Assembly (NCBI GenBank): GCA_006844605.1 | Contig: SPJN01000003.1 | Coordinates: forward strand, 148,352 to 212,351 | Direction of reading: 5' to 3' | Length of the DNA: 64,000 bases | Source of the DNA: Hyphomicrobiales bacterium | GTDB taxonomy: Bacteria > Pseudomonadota > Alphaproteobacteria > SPJN01 | Part shown: piece by piece, positions 1 through 9,853 of the stretch | How positions within the stretch are numbered: position 1 is the first letter of the stretch | How the letters are laid out: the number at the start of each line of letters is the position of its first letter | Notes under the pieces: generated by a model | What the model saw: only the letters and a program-made list of their open reading frames with translations | Databases searched by the model: none | Told to the model about the DNA's origin: nothing | Program-made: the position numbers and the translations under genes

Positions 1-2
1 TT

Positions 3-2306
3 GTGCAAGCCACTGACAGCGTGACACTGCCCACACTTCCCCTGCTAAGCATGGGCGCAGGTGCAGACAGCCTGTCCCTTAGCGGCAGTCGCGTGCAGGC
101 ACAGGAAGGCTTTATCACCGAAACCACAGACGCAAACGGCGCTGTCGATGGTTTCACCTTTGGTGATGTCGCTGACATTCAGGCAGGCACCTTGATCGAC
201 ATGGGTGATGATGATGATGAGGTCACAATCGCTGGCGGGGCCATCGGGGGCGCAGATACGCTGCTTGATTTGGGCACCGGCGCGGATACCCTGACACTAA
301 CGCTGAACCCCTTGGCGGCAGTAGACATAGACGAACGCAGCGTCATTTCAGGTGGGGCCGATGAAGACACGCTTGCCTTCAATGTTGCCGCCCATGAAGA
401 CGGGTTTGAGTTTACCGACTTTGGCCAGTTCGCTGATTTTGAATCACTGCAAGTGACAGCAGGCGCGTTGATCCTGAACCCTGATGCGAACCTGTTCGGC
501 GTCAGCGGTGGCACGTTGACAATCAATAGCGGCGCAACATTGCAAGTTCTGGACAATGCCAATGTCACCAGTGAATTTGCAACAGGCGTCATTGATGGCA
601 CGCTGCGGGTTGACGGCAACCTGCCGCTTGTTGCTGCAAACGGCACATTCACTGTCAACGGCACCGGTCTTTTGCAGTTTGGCATCACGGACGTCACAGA
701 CCCGACACTAAACGGTATCCTGCAAAGCGGCGGCGGCAGCACAACGGTTACATTGGCAGATGGCAGCGCGGTTGAGCTTATTCTTGCGGATCAACTCAGC
801 ACCGGATTTACAACTATCGGCCAGACCGCAACGGTAACACTTGTCGAAGCGGATACGATTACCATCGCTGATCAGACCACAATTCTGGCAGACAATGATC
901 CGTTCCATGAATTTACGCTGATCGACCCCACGACGACACCCGGCTTGCTACAAGTTGAGATCGGCCGCACACCCGGCTTCCAACAACTGGCTATTAATGC
1001 TGGCCTTGCCGGTCATGTTGGCACCATTGGCGCGGCGCTGGACGCAGAATATGCCGCCTGTAGCGACACGGAGCGTGATGGCAGCGATGCGGCCAGCAGC
1101 TTTACAGCTTTTTGTAATGCCGTATCAATCTTGGGCGTAACCTCAAACAGCGCAAACGACAATCTAGGCATTGTCGGATTACTGGCCGTTGCCGCCCCTG
1201 ATCGCACAAGCGGTGAGCACACAATGCGTGTGGATACGCAAAAAATGCTGCATTCAATCGTTGAAAAACGTGCAGACATTTTGCGGTCGCGCAGCCGTGC
1301 CCTTCCCGCCGGCGTCGGCACAGGTCAAATCGACAAGCCGCAACAGCAAAGCCGCCTAACAGGTAGCGACCGCCAGATTGCTGGCCTGACGGACAATCTG
1401 ACCAATGAGATTGATGGCACAGGTGCCGGTGATCTGGTTGATTTTGGCACGGGCCTTGGTGCCGGGTCGGTTTGGAGCGCCCATCACCTGTGGATGCAAA
1501 TCTACACAGCCTTTTCTGAGCGTGATGACAGTCGGTTGGTCGGCGGATATGACGGCGAACAATATGGCATCGCTTTCGGCTATGACTGGCGCGCCAGCCG
1601 CACATGGTTGTTCGGCGTCTATGGCGGTTATGGCCTGTCAGAGGTTGACGGCAATGATTCATCTAATGAGCAAGTCGAGATCGACACCATTTCCGGTGGT
1701 GCCTATATGAGCTGGTTTGACCGCTATACAAGCTGGTCATCAACCCTGTCATTCGGCATCAGTGATTTTGAAGGCGAGCGCATCGGCCTTGCCGGCACAA
1801 AGGTCACGCGTAGCCACGATGGTTTTGAAGTTGGCCTTTCATCGACAGTTGACCAGAATATCACGGTTGCCAAACATTTGATCCTAACGCCCGCATTCGA
1901 CCTGAACTTCGGTCTATATAACCGTGATGGCTACACAGAAACGGGCACGTTTGGCCTGACGGTGAAGAGCAAGACCTCCTATTCGCTCAACACCGGCCTG
2001 TCGGCAAAGCTGGCCGCACCCGGCCAAATCGGACGCACTGGTGTATTGCCCTATATCCGCACCGGGGTTTGGCATGACTTCTTTGATGACAGCGCCGACA
2101 CCAAGGCAAAGTTCACAGGGTCAAAAGCAGGCTCTACCTTCAAGGTTGATGGCATCGATACCGCCAGCACGCAGTATCTTGCGGGGCTGGGGCTTGATCT
2201 GGTGTCCGCACGCGGACGTGTCAATTTCTCGTTCGGTTACAATTTCATCGGTGGCGACGACACACTTAGCCACAATCTGAACAGCAATCTGCGCTTCCGT
2301 TTCTAA
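3..2306 (+). CDS. Autotransporter (type V secretion), 5' end cut by window
   Basis: The reading frame is open from the window edge, so the true start and signal peptide lie outside; the GTG at position 3 is just the first possible start codon. Residues 1 to about 350 are rich in Gly, Asp, Thr and Asn with repeated short beta-strand patterns, as in a beta-helical passenger. From about residue 490 to the end, alternating hydrophobic and polar strands with many aromatic residues (for example SWFDRYTSWSSTLSF) form an autotransporter beta-barrel, and the last residues RFRF end in Phe as outer-membrane barrels do. The barrel inserts in the outer membrane and displays the passenger outside. The passenger's role (adhesion or other) cannot be read from the sequence. 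Two cysteines in the linker near residues 350-370 may form a disulfide. Confidence 0.85.
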   Translation: MQATDSVTLPTLPLLSMGAGADSLSLSGSRVQAQEGFITETTDANGAVDGFTFGDVADIQAGTLIDMGDDDDEVTIAGGAIGGADTLLDLGTGADTLTLTLNPLAAVDIDERSVISGGADEDTLAFNVAAHEDGFEFTDFGQFADFESLQVTAGALILNPDANLFGVSGGTLTINSGATLQVLDNANVTSEFATGVIDGTLRVDGNLPLVAANGTFTVNGTGLLQFGITDVTDPTLNGILQSGGGSTTVTLADGSAVELILADQLSTGFTTIGQTATVTLVEADTITIADQTTILADNDPFHEFTLIDPTTTPGLLQVEIGRTPGFQQLAINAGLAGHVGTIGAALDAEYAACSDTERDGSDAASSFTAFCNAVSILGVTSNSANDNLGIVGLLAVAAPDRTSGEHTMRVDTQKMLHSIVEKRADILRSRSRALPAGVGTGQIDKPQQQSRLTGSDRQIAGLTDNLTNEIDGTGAGDLVDFGTGLGAGSVWSAHHLWMQIYTAFSERDDSRLVGGYDGEQYGIAFGYDWRASRTWLFGVYGGYGLSEVDGNDSSNEQVEIDTISGGAYMSWFDRYTSWSSTLSFGISDFEGERIGLAGTKVTRSHDGFEVGLSSTVDQNITVAKHLILTPAFDLNFGLYNRDGYTETGTFGLTVKSKTSYSLNTGLSAKLAAPGQIGRTGVLPYIRTGVWHDFFDDSADTKAKFTGSKAGSTFKVDGIDTASTQYLAGLGLDLVSARGRVNFSFGYNFIGGDDTLSHNLNSNLRFRF

Positions 2307-2315
2307 GCGGCAGCG

Positions 2316-3137
2316 ATGGGGCGCAACACACTGATCATCGCCCTGTGCAGCCTGTTATTGGCAGCATGTGGCGGGATCAGCGCAGACATCAACCGCCTGT
2401 CAAATCGGTTTGAGCCGCTTGGCTTTGCCGTCGATCAAAAACAATATGGCCGCTTCAAACTACGCGAAGCGGCAAGGCAAGGCGCGCCAAACGGCCCGGT
2501 TTGGATAGTCTATGCTGGCGATGGCGTTGCATGGCTGGACACGTGGACCCCTTCGCCGGACCCCACGCCATCCCCCAAAAACATGCCATCAATTTCTGTA
2601 GCGCAGGCAATCGCAAAGCAATTTGCGACCGACACGGTCATTCATCTTTCCCGGCCTTGCCAATTCTTAACCTCAAATGCGCAGGACTGCGGCACCCGTT
2701 ATTGGACCCGCGACAGGTTTGGTGACGATGTACGCAACGCCTATCATGCACACGCCACACAGTTCGATGGCCGCCCGGTCATATTCGTTGGTTGGTCAGG
2801 CGGCGGGGTGCTGGCGGCCCATATGGCCCATATCCGCGCGATGCACAATCGACAGACAGGGGCCTTAACACTGGCAAGTCCGCTTGACCTTACTGCTTGG
2901 GCACAATGGCATAGGGTGTCCGCCCTGCCGCAGGCCGACAATCCTGCCCAATTTTTGCCGCTCGTCATACATCATAGCCATGCAGTTGGATCAAATGACA
3001 AAATCGTTCCCCCCGAAACGGTGTCACATCTGCCAAACCAGTTCATAGTACCGATAGACCATCATGGGCCGTGGCATGAGATTGCGATTCAGGCAGCCCC
3101 ATCGTTGCGCGCGGCGGTTATCGCGGCCCAACCCTGA
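2316..3137 (+). CDS. Lipoprotein with alpha/beta-hydrolase fold
   Basis: The 273-residue protein has a lipoprotein signal peptide ending in the lipobox LLAAC, with Cys18 as the lipidated residue. Residues VGWSGGG (Ser161) match the nucleophile elbow of alpha/beta hydrolases. A later Asp in SNDKIVPP and a His in DHHGPWHE are well placed to complete a Ser-Asp-His triad. It is probably a membrane-anchored periplasmic serine hydrolase (esterase or lipase-like); the substrate is unknown. It starts 10 bases after the autotransporter stop and is likely co-transcribed with it. Its 3' end overlaps the convergent HlyD-type gene by 20 bases. Confidence 0.7.
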   Translation: MGRNTLIIALCSLLLAACGGISADINRLSNRFEPLGFAVDQKQYGRFKLREAARQGAPNGPVWIVYAGDGVAWLDTWTPSPDPTPSPKNMPSISVAQAIAKQFATDTVIHLSRPCQFLTSNAQDCGTRYWTRDRFGDDVRNAYHAHATQFDGRPVIFVGWSGGGVLAAHMAHIRAMHNRQTGALTLASPLDLTAWAQWHRVSALPQADNPAQFLPLVIHHSHAVGSNDKIVPPETVSHLPNQFIVPIDHHGPWHEIAIQAAPSLRAAVIAAQP

Positions 3138-4326
3138 CGCCATCTGACACTTGTGGTCCTGGATGCAGCACCACCTGATCGCCAGCCTCAAGCCCAGACA
3201 GCACTTCTCCAACTTCACGATTCAATTGTCCAATCGACAATTTGGTCAAACGCGCCTTGCCTTTGCGAACGGCCATAACAGCCCATTCATTGTGGTCTCG
3301 AAACAGCGCCCCAAGGGGCACCTGTAGCGCGTCATCACGCTGCCAGATCACGACATTCACCGTCACACGAAATCCATGCCCCAGCCGTTCCCACTGCGTA
3401 AAATCACCATTGAGGGCGATCACAATATTGACCCGCTGTTCTTCAATCCCCAAAGCCGACACTTTGGTGACCCCAAACGGCTCGACCCGCGTCACCCGGC
3501 CTTCTAAAGAGGCATCGCCGCCCCAGTCAGTAATGATGACCGGCGCGCCTTCTCGTATACGCACAGCATCGGCAGACAGAACATCGACAACAATCTCCAG
3601 ATCACGGGGGTCGCCAAACGCGGCTATTGGTGTTCCGGCGGCCAGCACCGTTTCACTTTCCTGCAGCACATGCAGAACGGCACCACTAACGGGGGCCTTG
3701 ATAGGATAATTCCCCTGCGCCCCACCTTCGCCTTCGGGGCCAATCAAGGCAGCCTTCGCTGTGGCCAGTTCATAATCGCGCATATCCAAAACAGCCAATG
3801 CGGTTCTAAGGGCCGCCCTGCGGGCATCAAGCTCCAACTCAGCCTGATCAAGTGTACGCTGACTGACCGTCCCCTTGTGCCGCAATGTTTTAATACGCGC
3901 ATGGTCGCGCGTGGCGAACTTGACTTCGGCCCTCAAACGCTCCACCTCTTCAGCCGCAGAAGCCTTCGCCGCGGTTGCGGCCTTCACCTGCGCCTCAGCC
4001 TGGGCGCGTGTGCGTTCGTCCAGGATTGTTGGGTCACCCGGCTCCATCACGGCGACGATGGTTTCGCCCGCGATAACCTGATCGCCCGGCTCAACCTCGA
4101 CACGCAACAATCGACCAGCCACGGGCGCTGACACCTGATACACATCGCGAATACGGGTTTCCCCTTCCTCAGCGATTGTCACCGCCATCGGGCCAACAAC
4201 TGCCGTTGCCATGTCAACCTGAACTGTCTTAGGCCACGCCAAAGCAATCAACACAATCACCACAGCGGCACCGCCACCCACCCAAAGGCGATGTTGCTTT
4301 ACCCAGTTCAATAATCCGTCCTGCAT
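3118..4326 (-). CDS. HlyD/RND-type periplasmic adaptor of ABC exporter
   Basis: This 402-residue protein has one N-terminal membrane segment (about residues 14-31) and a biotinyl/lipoyl-like hairpin half (ISAPVAGRLLRVEVEPGD region reads VSAPVAGRLL). A long Ala/Glu/Arg-rich coiled coil follows (about 88-180), then the second lipoyl half (KAPVSGAVLHV) and a beta-barrel region. This is the layout of membrane fusion proteins that link an inner-membrane pump to an outer-membrane channel. It lies 15 bases downstream of the FtsX-type permease and is the last gene of a three-gene operon. No TolC-like gene is present in the window, so the outer-membrane partner must be elsewhere. The exported substrate cannot be inferred. 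Confidence 0.85.
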   Translation of the reverse strand: MQDGLLNWVKQHRLWVGGGAAVVIVLIALAWPKTVQVDMATAVVGPMAVTIAEEGETRIRDVYQVSAPVAGRLLRVEVEPGDQVIAGETIVAVMEPGDPTILDERTRAQAEAQVKAATAAKASAAEEVERLRAEVKFATRDHARIKTLRHKGTVSQRTLDQAELELDARRAALRTALAVLDMRDYELATAKAALIGPEGEGGAQGNYPIKAPVSGAVLHVLQESETVLAAGTPIAAFGDPRDLEIVVDVLSADAVRIREGAPVIITDWGGDASLEGRVTRVEPFGVTKVSALGIEEQRVNIVIALNGDFTQWERLGHGFRVTVNVVIWQRDDALQVPLGALFRDHNEWAVMAVRKGKARLTKLSIGQLNREVGEVLSGLEAGDQVVLHPGPQVSDGVRVGPR

Positions 4327-4341
4327 TCGGTTGCTCCCAAA

Positions 4342-6711
4342 CTATTCTCGTGACTTCAGAACTGCGACCAGATCAAGATTGGCCACCCTGCGACCCACCA
4401 GCCATGCCGACCCGACGGCGGCAGCACTGACAACCAGCACGGCCAATATGACCGAACTTGTTTGAAAGACGAATGGCATCCGCATCAGGTCATTCTGCAT
4501 CGATTGTGACATGCCATAACTGAAATAATATCCCAGCACCGCCCCGGGCAAAAAGGACAGCGCGGTCAGCATCAACAACTGTCCGATCAGGATGAAGCCA
4601 ACTTCCCGCACGGTAAAGCCCAACACGCGTAGGCTGGCAAGTTCCCTTGCCTGTTCGCTCAACGCGATGCGGGCACTGTTATATACGACCCCGCCTGCAA
4701 TCAGCATGGCAAACATACTGAACATACCGGCCATAATCAGCATCGACCGGTCCATCATCTCACCAAAACTATCAAACGCTGACAGCCGCGTTGCCACTGA
4801 TTGCACCATCGGCATATCAAGTAGGTCGCGTACAAGTGGCCCCAACTCGTCGGGATCGATCTTCGCCTCGAACTGTTGCATCCGGCCCATTTCGCCGGTT
4901 AACCGCCCGAATGCCTCCATCGACATATAGGCCCCCTGCCCGACATATAGCCGGACAATCGCCGTGACAGGCACTTCGCGCGTATAGCGCCGCCCTGTCA
5001 GCAACTCTACCGTTATCAGGTCACCGACGCCCACTTGCAAATTTTCAGCAAGGGATTGGGCAAGGACAATCCCTGTTTCAGGAAGCGCAACCGGTTCACG
5101 ATCATCATCCAGAAGTTGAGACAGCAACGTCCCCTGTTCGCGGGCGATGATGCCGCTGCGCTCTTCAACAACGCCATTGCGCAGTTTAACAGGGATGGCG
5201 TGGCTGCCTTCAACCCGTAACACACCGTCTATACTTTCAAGCCCGTGGATCGCTGAAGCGGGGCGTGCCTCAACCAATGTGATAGTCAGATCTTGCGTAT
5301 GGCTGCGATAAAAATAGGTGTCAAGCAATGTCGCCGCAGCGCCTGAGAAGAAATTACCAAGCACAACAATTGCGACCGCCAGTGACATGCCAAACACGGT
5401 CACAAATGCCCGCATTGGCCGCCGCGTAATATTGCGTAAAATCATACGCGCTGGCTCCCGCCACTTACGGGTAAGCCCCATTCGTTCCAAAAAGCTGGGT
5501 CTGTAATTTGCCGGGGGCTCCGGTGACATGGCTTCCGCAGGCTGCAAGGCACTGACACGCCGCACCGTCATAAATGCACCGACGACTGCAGCGGTTGAAC
5601 TGACAGCAATCGCAAGCAACAAACTTGCTGTATCGTTTTGTTGCAGCATAAATGGGAAGCGAAAAGCGATTTTATACAATTCCCCCAACAGGCTGGAAAG
5701 CGCCGCGCCAAGCCCCGCCCCCAGTACGGCCCCGATAAATGTGATGATCAATGCGAACCCCAGATAATGCAGGGCAATTTTATGGTTCTGCTTTCCGAAC
5801 GCCTTGAACAGACCGATCTGCTCACGCTCAAGCGAAATAAGCCGGCTCATAATTACATTGATCAAAAAGGCCGCAATCGAAAGAAACAGGATAGGTACAA
5901 CTGTGACCATTGTACTGAGTTGCTGAATCTCTGAATCAAGCATGGAGTCTGAAGGGTGATCTGTTCTGTCATAGGCCCCGCCACCCCCATAGGGTGCCAA
6001 CATCTGGTCAAGCGTCCCAATCAGGCCGTCACTATCGGCACCCTTCTCTACATCAATGATTAGGCTGTTAAAGGCGCCATCATAATCAAATACCGCATCC
6101 AACAAATCGCGGTTTGCCCAAAAAATGCCGAACCCCTTTTCATCGGGAAACACACTGCCTGCAGGCATGGCGTAAACCGTATCTGCAGATGACCCGATGC
6201 CGACAATCGTCAATGTCATTTTGCGCCCACGCATGGTCGCCGTAACCTTGTCACCCAGATTTAGCCCAACAGCATTGGCAAAATTATAATGCGCAATAAC
6301 CTCATGATCAGCGTGCATAAATGGCATGCGCCCCTGATCAAGAACCAATCTGTTAAGCGTGCTGCCCTGCGCAATATGGGGCGTTAGGGAAATCAATTGC
6401 CCCCGCGCCGGCACATCAAGAACCGGCACATCAATCAGGGCGATGCCCACCACCTTATCATCAACGCGCCGCACGCCCGGCAGCTTTTCAATCTCCCGTC
6501 GCACAAAGCGCGGCGCACGATGAACGCTTGCGAAAACATCACCAAACCCGGTTTGGTCATAATAGACCTGCCGTGTCGTCTCCAGCGTCTTAATGGTGTT
6601 AAGGGCCGCAACCATCAGTGCAATACCCGATGCGATGATCAGCGACACAGCAATTACCGACCCCCGCAATCGCCACAGGTCACGCAACAGCTTTTTGTTC
6701 AGTGCGCTCAT
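4342..6711 (-). CDS. FtsX-like ABC transporter permease
   Basis: The protein is about 789 residues. A membrane segment near the N-terminus (residues 15-38) precedes a large extracytoplasmic MacB-like domain. Three membrane segments follow in the middle, then a second periplasmic domain and three C-terminal membrane segments, giving the duplicated FtsX/MacB permease layout with two FtsX cores. A GTG start 12 bases upstream (6723) is possible and would overlap the ATPase gene. I prefer ATG at 6711, which has AGG spaced 8 bases upstream. It pairs with the upstream ATPase and downstream HlyD-type adaptor, a set resembling DevBCA-type exporters. It should couple ATP hydrolysis to substrate movement across the envelope; the substrate is unknown. 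Confidence 0.88.
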   Translation of the reverse strand: MSALNKKLLRDLWRLRGSVIAVSLIIASGIALMVAALNTIKTLETTRQVYYDQTGFGDVFASVHRAPRFVRREIEKLPGVRRVDDKVVGIALIDVPVLDVPARGQLISLTPHIAQGSTLNRLVLDQGRMPFMHADHEVIAHYNFANAVGLNLGDKVTATMRGRKMTLTIVGIGSSADTVYAMPAGSVFPDEKGFGIFWANRDLLDAVFDYDGAFNSLIIDVEKGADSDGLIGTLDQMLAPYGGGGAYDRTDHPSDSMLDSEIQQLSTMVTVVPILFLSIAAFLINVIMSRLISLEREQIGLFKAFGKQNHKIALHYLGFALIITFIGAVLGAGLGAALSSLLGELYKIAFRFPFMLQQNDTASLLLAIAVSSTAAVVGAFMTVRRVSALQPAEAMSPEPPANYRPSFLERMGLTRKWREPARMILRNITRRPMRAFVTVFGMSLAVAIVVLGNFFSGAAATLLDTYFYRSHTQDLTITLVEARPASAIHGLESIDGVLRVEGSHAIPVKLRNGVVEERSGIIAREQGTLLSQLLDDDREPVALPETGIVLAQSLAENLQVGVGDLITVELLTGRRYTREVPVTAIVRLYVGQGAYMSMEAFGRLTGEMGRMQQFEAKIDPDELGPLVRDLLDMPMVQSVATRLSAFDSFGEMMDRSMLIMAGMFSMFAMLIAGGVVYNSARIALSEQARELASLRVLGFTVREVGFILIGQLLMLTALSFLPGAVLGYYFSYGMSQSMQNDLMRMPFVFQTSSVILAVLVVSAAAVGSAWLVGRRVANLDLVAVLKSRE

Positions 6712-6716
6712 GCTGC

Positions 6717-7460
6717 CTACCACTCAAGCTCATCAGGCAGGGTTTTTTCCGTATTGCGTATATCAGACACAATCTTGCCGTCAGCCATCCGCAACACGCG
6801 ATCAGCCATCGCAGCCATGCCGGCATTGTGGGTAATAATAATTGTTGTTGTGCCCAGTGTTTTGTTTACGTGATCAAGTGCAATCAGAACTGACTTGCCC
6901 GTTGTGCTGTCCAATGCGCCGGTGGGCTCATCCGCGAAAAGCAAACTTGGCCGCTTGGCGATAGCACGGGCAACAGCCACACGCTGTTGTTCACCACCGG
7001 ACATTTCAGCCGGGAAATGGTTCAGCCGTTCAGACAGGCCAACCAAGCCCAACGCTTCGGCCGGGGGTAAAGGATCATCAGACATTTCGCTAACCAGCCC
7101 GACATTTTCCCGCGCAGTAAGACTTGCCACCAAATTATAGAACTGGAAGATAAAGCCAATATAATGACGCCGAAAGGCAGTGCGCTCATTCTCGGTGGCT
7201 TTCGCAATATCCTTGTCGTGGAACATGACGGAACCATTGGTGGGCGCATCAAGCCCGCCAAGAATGTTCAACAATGTCGACTTGCCGGATCCTGAAGCCC
7301 CCAACAAAACCACAAGGTCCGACGGATAAAGATCAAGGCTGACATCATCAAGGGCAGTAATCATTGCCTGCCCTTCCCCATAGGTTTTGGAAAGGTGCCT
7401 TGCAGACAAGATCGGCGCGTGATCCTGTGCGGTTTGTGATGCGATAGTGGTGTCGCTCAT
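6717..7460 (-). CDS. ABC transporter ATP-binding protein (MacB/LolD type)
   Basis: At 247 residues this is a single nucleotide-binding domain. Walker A is GASGSGKST (residues 54-62), the signature is MSGGEQQ, and Walker B is [12 protein letters not shown], with a switch His in [14 protein letters not shown] is typical of the LolD/MacB/FtsE branch that serves FtsX-type permeases. The frame is open upstream to an ATG at 7496, but the alignment with relatives and the cysteine-rich odd leader favour the ATG at 7460. It is the first gene of the exporter operon and energises the permease encoded directly downstream. Confidence 0.9.
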   Translation of the reverse strand: MSDTTIASQTAQDHAPILSARHLSKTYGEGQAMITALDDVSLDLYPSDLVVLLGASGSGKSTLLNILGGLDAPTNGSVMFHDKDIAKATENERTAFRRHYIGFIFQFYNLVASLTARENVGLVSEMSDDPLPPAEALGLVGLSERLNHFPAEMSGGEQQRVAVARAIAKRPSLLFADEPTGALDSTTGKSVLIALDHVNKTLGTTTIIITHNAGMAAMADRVLRMADGKIVSDIRNTEKTLPDELEW

Positions 7461-7532
7461 ACACTCATTGTGGGCGCACCCAGACGGGAATAGCAAGACT
7501 TATATCGATGGATCGGGCCCGGCAAAGGCCGC

Positions 7533-9569
7533 CTATTCCCGGTTCTGATAATATTGCTGCAAGATAAAGAACGCCTTCTTTTTCTGCCCGGTTTCAGACA
7601 CCAACCCCTTGCGATTATAATAGTCCTGAATAGAGTTCAGGGGCCGCATATAGGATCGGAAGTCGCGCAACACCCATGGCGATATCCCGGCCAGCTGGTC
7701 ACTGCGTTCCAGCATCTGCAGCTGCATGTCATAAACCTTGGCCTGATAGTCTTCTGACCAAATCGGCGCTGTGGGATCGGTGTAACCGGCCTTTGCCCCT
7801 GCGCCAAATTCAGAAATGATCAGTGGCTTATCAAACTTGGTGCCAATCACGACCTCATCCATCATATCAAATATGATACGGCGGGCATCAGCCTCTGGCA
7901 GGGGGACGATCAACGGAATAAACGCAGCATAGTACCAGCCAAAATATTCATTGATGGCCACGACATCCACAAATTCGCCCAACGGGTCTTCCGACCGCAT
8001 ATCAGGTGCCGCAGCCGGCCCCACATTGCCCAACCACGCGGCGGCGCGGGCAATCGCACTTGGGAAAAAGCCAATTTCATCTGCCAATGCCTGCTTTGTT
8101 TTATCACTGACCTGTGGGTCGTTCAAGGCGCGCGACACAACAGCATAGCCAATCGCCTCCAACTCCTTTCGGCCCGTCAACAATGCCGCTGAAACCAATC
8201 TTGTATTGTCCAGCCGCCGCACCTCATCCGCCAATGCTTCCAAAAACGCAAGACGCTCGTCTGATTCCGGTGTTTCGTTGGCGATCGACCAAATCACCAC
8301 GCTGGCCCGGTTGGCATCACGGCGGATCATTTCCCCGATCATCGTTTTGGCCTTTGCCAGAACCGCTTCATCTTCAAAAGCGATTTGCCAGTAAACCGGC
8401 ACTTCTGACCAGATCAGCAAGCCAAGTTCATCGGCAAGGCGCGTTGTCGCCGCATCATGCGGGTAATGGGCCAACCGAATAAAATTCGCCCCCAACTCCT
8501 TGGCAAGCATCAACATCGCCTTTGCGTCAGCGGGGCCATGGCTGCGTCCTTCATGAAGAATCGATTCTTCATGCATCGCAACACCCTTCAAAAAGATCGG
8601 TTCCCCATTCAGCAATATGTCTGTGCCTCGCGTTTCCACGGTGCGGAAGCCAACCCTGTCTGACACTTCATCATCACCCAAGGTGACAATCACGTCATAT
8701 AGTTGTGGGTTTTGTGGCGACCACAATGTTGCATCGCTTAAATCAAGCTGTAGATAAAGCGCACCGGAACTGTCTGTTTGCACTTGCCGTTGAATGTTCA
8801 ATGCGGGAATGGCAACCGTGATGTCTGTTCGTGAAGTCACGCCCGTCACATCAATTTTGATCACGCCCTGCTTTGTTTGATGGTCCTTCAACGAAACTGT
8901 GAAGTCTTCAATATGGGCGGCTGGCACGCTGACCAGCGACACTGATCGTGTTATGCCGCCAAAGTGCAGCCAATCTGCCCAGCGTGTCGGAATGGTGTGG
9001 GTGCCATGAAGATTATCAACCTTCACAACCAGACTATGATCACCGGGAGCCGACAGCGCGTCTGTTACGTCAAAGGCAAAGGGGGTGAAGCCGCCCTCAT
9101 GCGCGCCCACAAACGCGCCATCAATCCAAACCTTGGCCCGGTAATTGACGGCGCCGAAATGCAGGAATTTGCGCCCGTCGCCCGTACCATCGCCCATACC
9201 ATCGCCCGTACCGGCACTTGTAATCATGCGGTGATACCAAACCGTGCGGTCGTAAAAGAAAAGTTCAGCCTTTTGGCTGTTCCAATCCCCCGGCACGGTC
9301 AGGGTTTGGCTATTGTCGAATGAAAATTCCACCAAGTTTTGCGGCCCGCGAGGCGGGTTCAAGAAATAGCCACGTTCGGGAATATCGCCACCAAACGGGC
9401 TGGAATCACCCAACCCTAAAGGGTCAACAATGATTTGCCATTCACCATCCAGCGACACGCGCTGACGTTGCTCCACCAAGTTTGGCGCGGCCATTGCCGT
9501 ACCGACAATTGAAAGCATTAGCGTCGCGCCCATCAGCGCTACAACACGTTGTAAAAGCTTCTTGATCAT
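7533..9569 (-). CDS. Secreted glycoside hydrolase family 2 (beta-glucuronidase/galactosidase-like)
   Basis: The 678-residue protein begins MIKKLLQRVV and carries a signal peptide ending around TAMAAP. It then shows the family 2 order: sugar-binding jelly-roll (about 30-215), immunoglobulin-like domain (about 215-310) and TIM barrel (about 310-670). The acid/base Glu is in WSIANE (Glu432) and the nucleophile Glu in IISEFGAG (Glu587), both family hallmarks. It probably cleaves beta-glycosides or uronides of algal polysaccharide in the periplasm or outside; the exact sugar is not readable. The region at 9180-9216 encodes a short Gly-Asp-Gly repeat in the first domain. A GTG further upstream (9605) is open but lies before the signal peptide. 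Confidence 0.85.
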   Translation of the reverse strand: MIKKLLQRVVALMGATLMLSIVGTAMAAPNLVEQRQRVSLDGEWQIIVDPLGLGDSSPFGGDIPERGYFLNPPRGPQNLVEFSFDNSQTLTVPGDWNSQKAELFFYDRTVWYHRMITSAGTGDGMGDGTGDGRKFLHFGAVNYRAKVWIDGAFVGAHEGGFTPFAFDVTDALSAPGDHSLVVKVDNLHGTHTIPTRWADWLHFGGITRSVSLVSVPAAHIEDFTVSLKDHQTKQGVIKIDVTGVTSRTDITVAIPALNIQRQVQTDSSGALYLQLDLSDATLWSPQNPQLYDVIVTLGDDEVSDRVGFRTVETRGTDILLNGEPIFLKGVAMHEESILHEGRSHGPADAKAMLMLAKELGANFIRLAHYPHDAATTRLADELGLLIWSEVPVYWQIAFEDEAVLAKAKTMIGEMIRRDANRASVVIWSIANETPESDERLAFLEALADEVRRLDNTRLVSAALLTGRKELEAIGYAVVSRALNDPQVSDKTKQALADEIGFFPSAIARAAAWLGNVGPAAAPDMRSEDPLGEFVDVVAINEYFGWYYAAFIPLIVPLPEADARRIIFDMMDEVVIGTKFDKPLIISEFGAGAKAGYTDPTAPIWSEDYQAKVYDMQLQMLERSDQLAGISPWVLRDFRSYMRPLNSIQDYYNRKGLVSETGQKKKAFFILQQYYQNRE

Positions 9570-9667
9570 CAGTGAAAAGTCCCCATCAACCAATTTCACA
9601 CACAATGAAAAGACGCACAGGTTCCGTCAAGGAAATTGCGGTTTTGCTGCGAATTTTGGGGAAAGAG

Positions 9668-9743
9668 TGGTGCCCGGGGGCGGGATCGAACCACCGACAC
9701 TACGATTTTCAGTCGTATGCTCTACCAACTGAGCTACCCGGGC
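9668..9743 (-). tRNA. tRNA-Phe (GAA)
   Basis: On the minus strand a full cloverleaf reads from GCCCGGGTAGCTCAG to a genome-encoded CCA. The acceptor stem GCCCGGG pairs with CCCGGGC, followed by discriminator A. The anticodon loop is CTGAAAA, giving GAA. It is 76 bases long. Confidence 0.97.
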
Positions 9744-9853
9744 ACTCTCAACCCTCATCAACGACTGAATCAGCCGCCGCGAGTGGCGTGGCGCATCTTG
9801 TAGACCATGCGCCTATCAGGAACAAGCAAAAATCAGGCTCACATTTGGTCGCA

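Noticed and set aside
179..742. A 187-codon antisense frame within the autotransporter gene.
   Set aside because: It lies fully within a well-supported gene and shows no family features. Its Ser/Pro/Val bias comes from the antisense of Gly/Asp/Thr codons.
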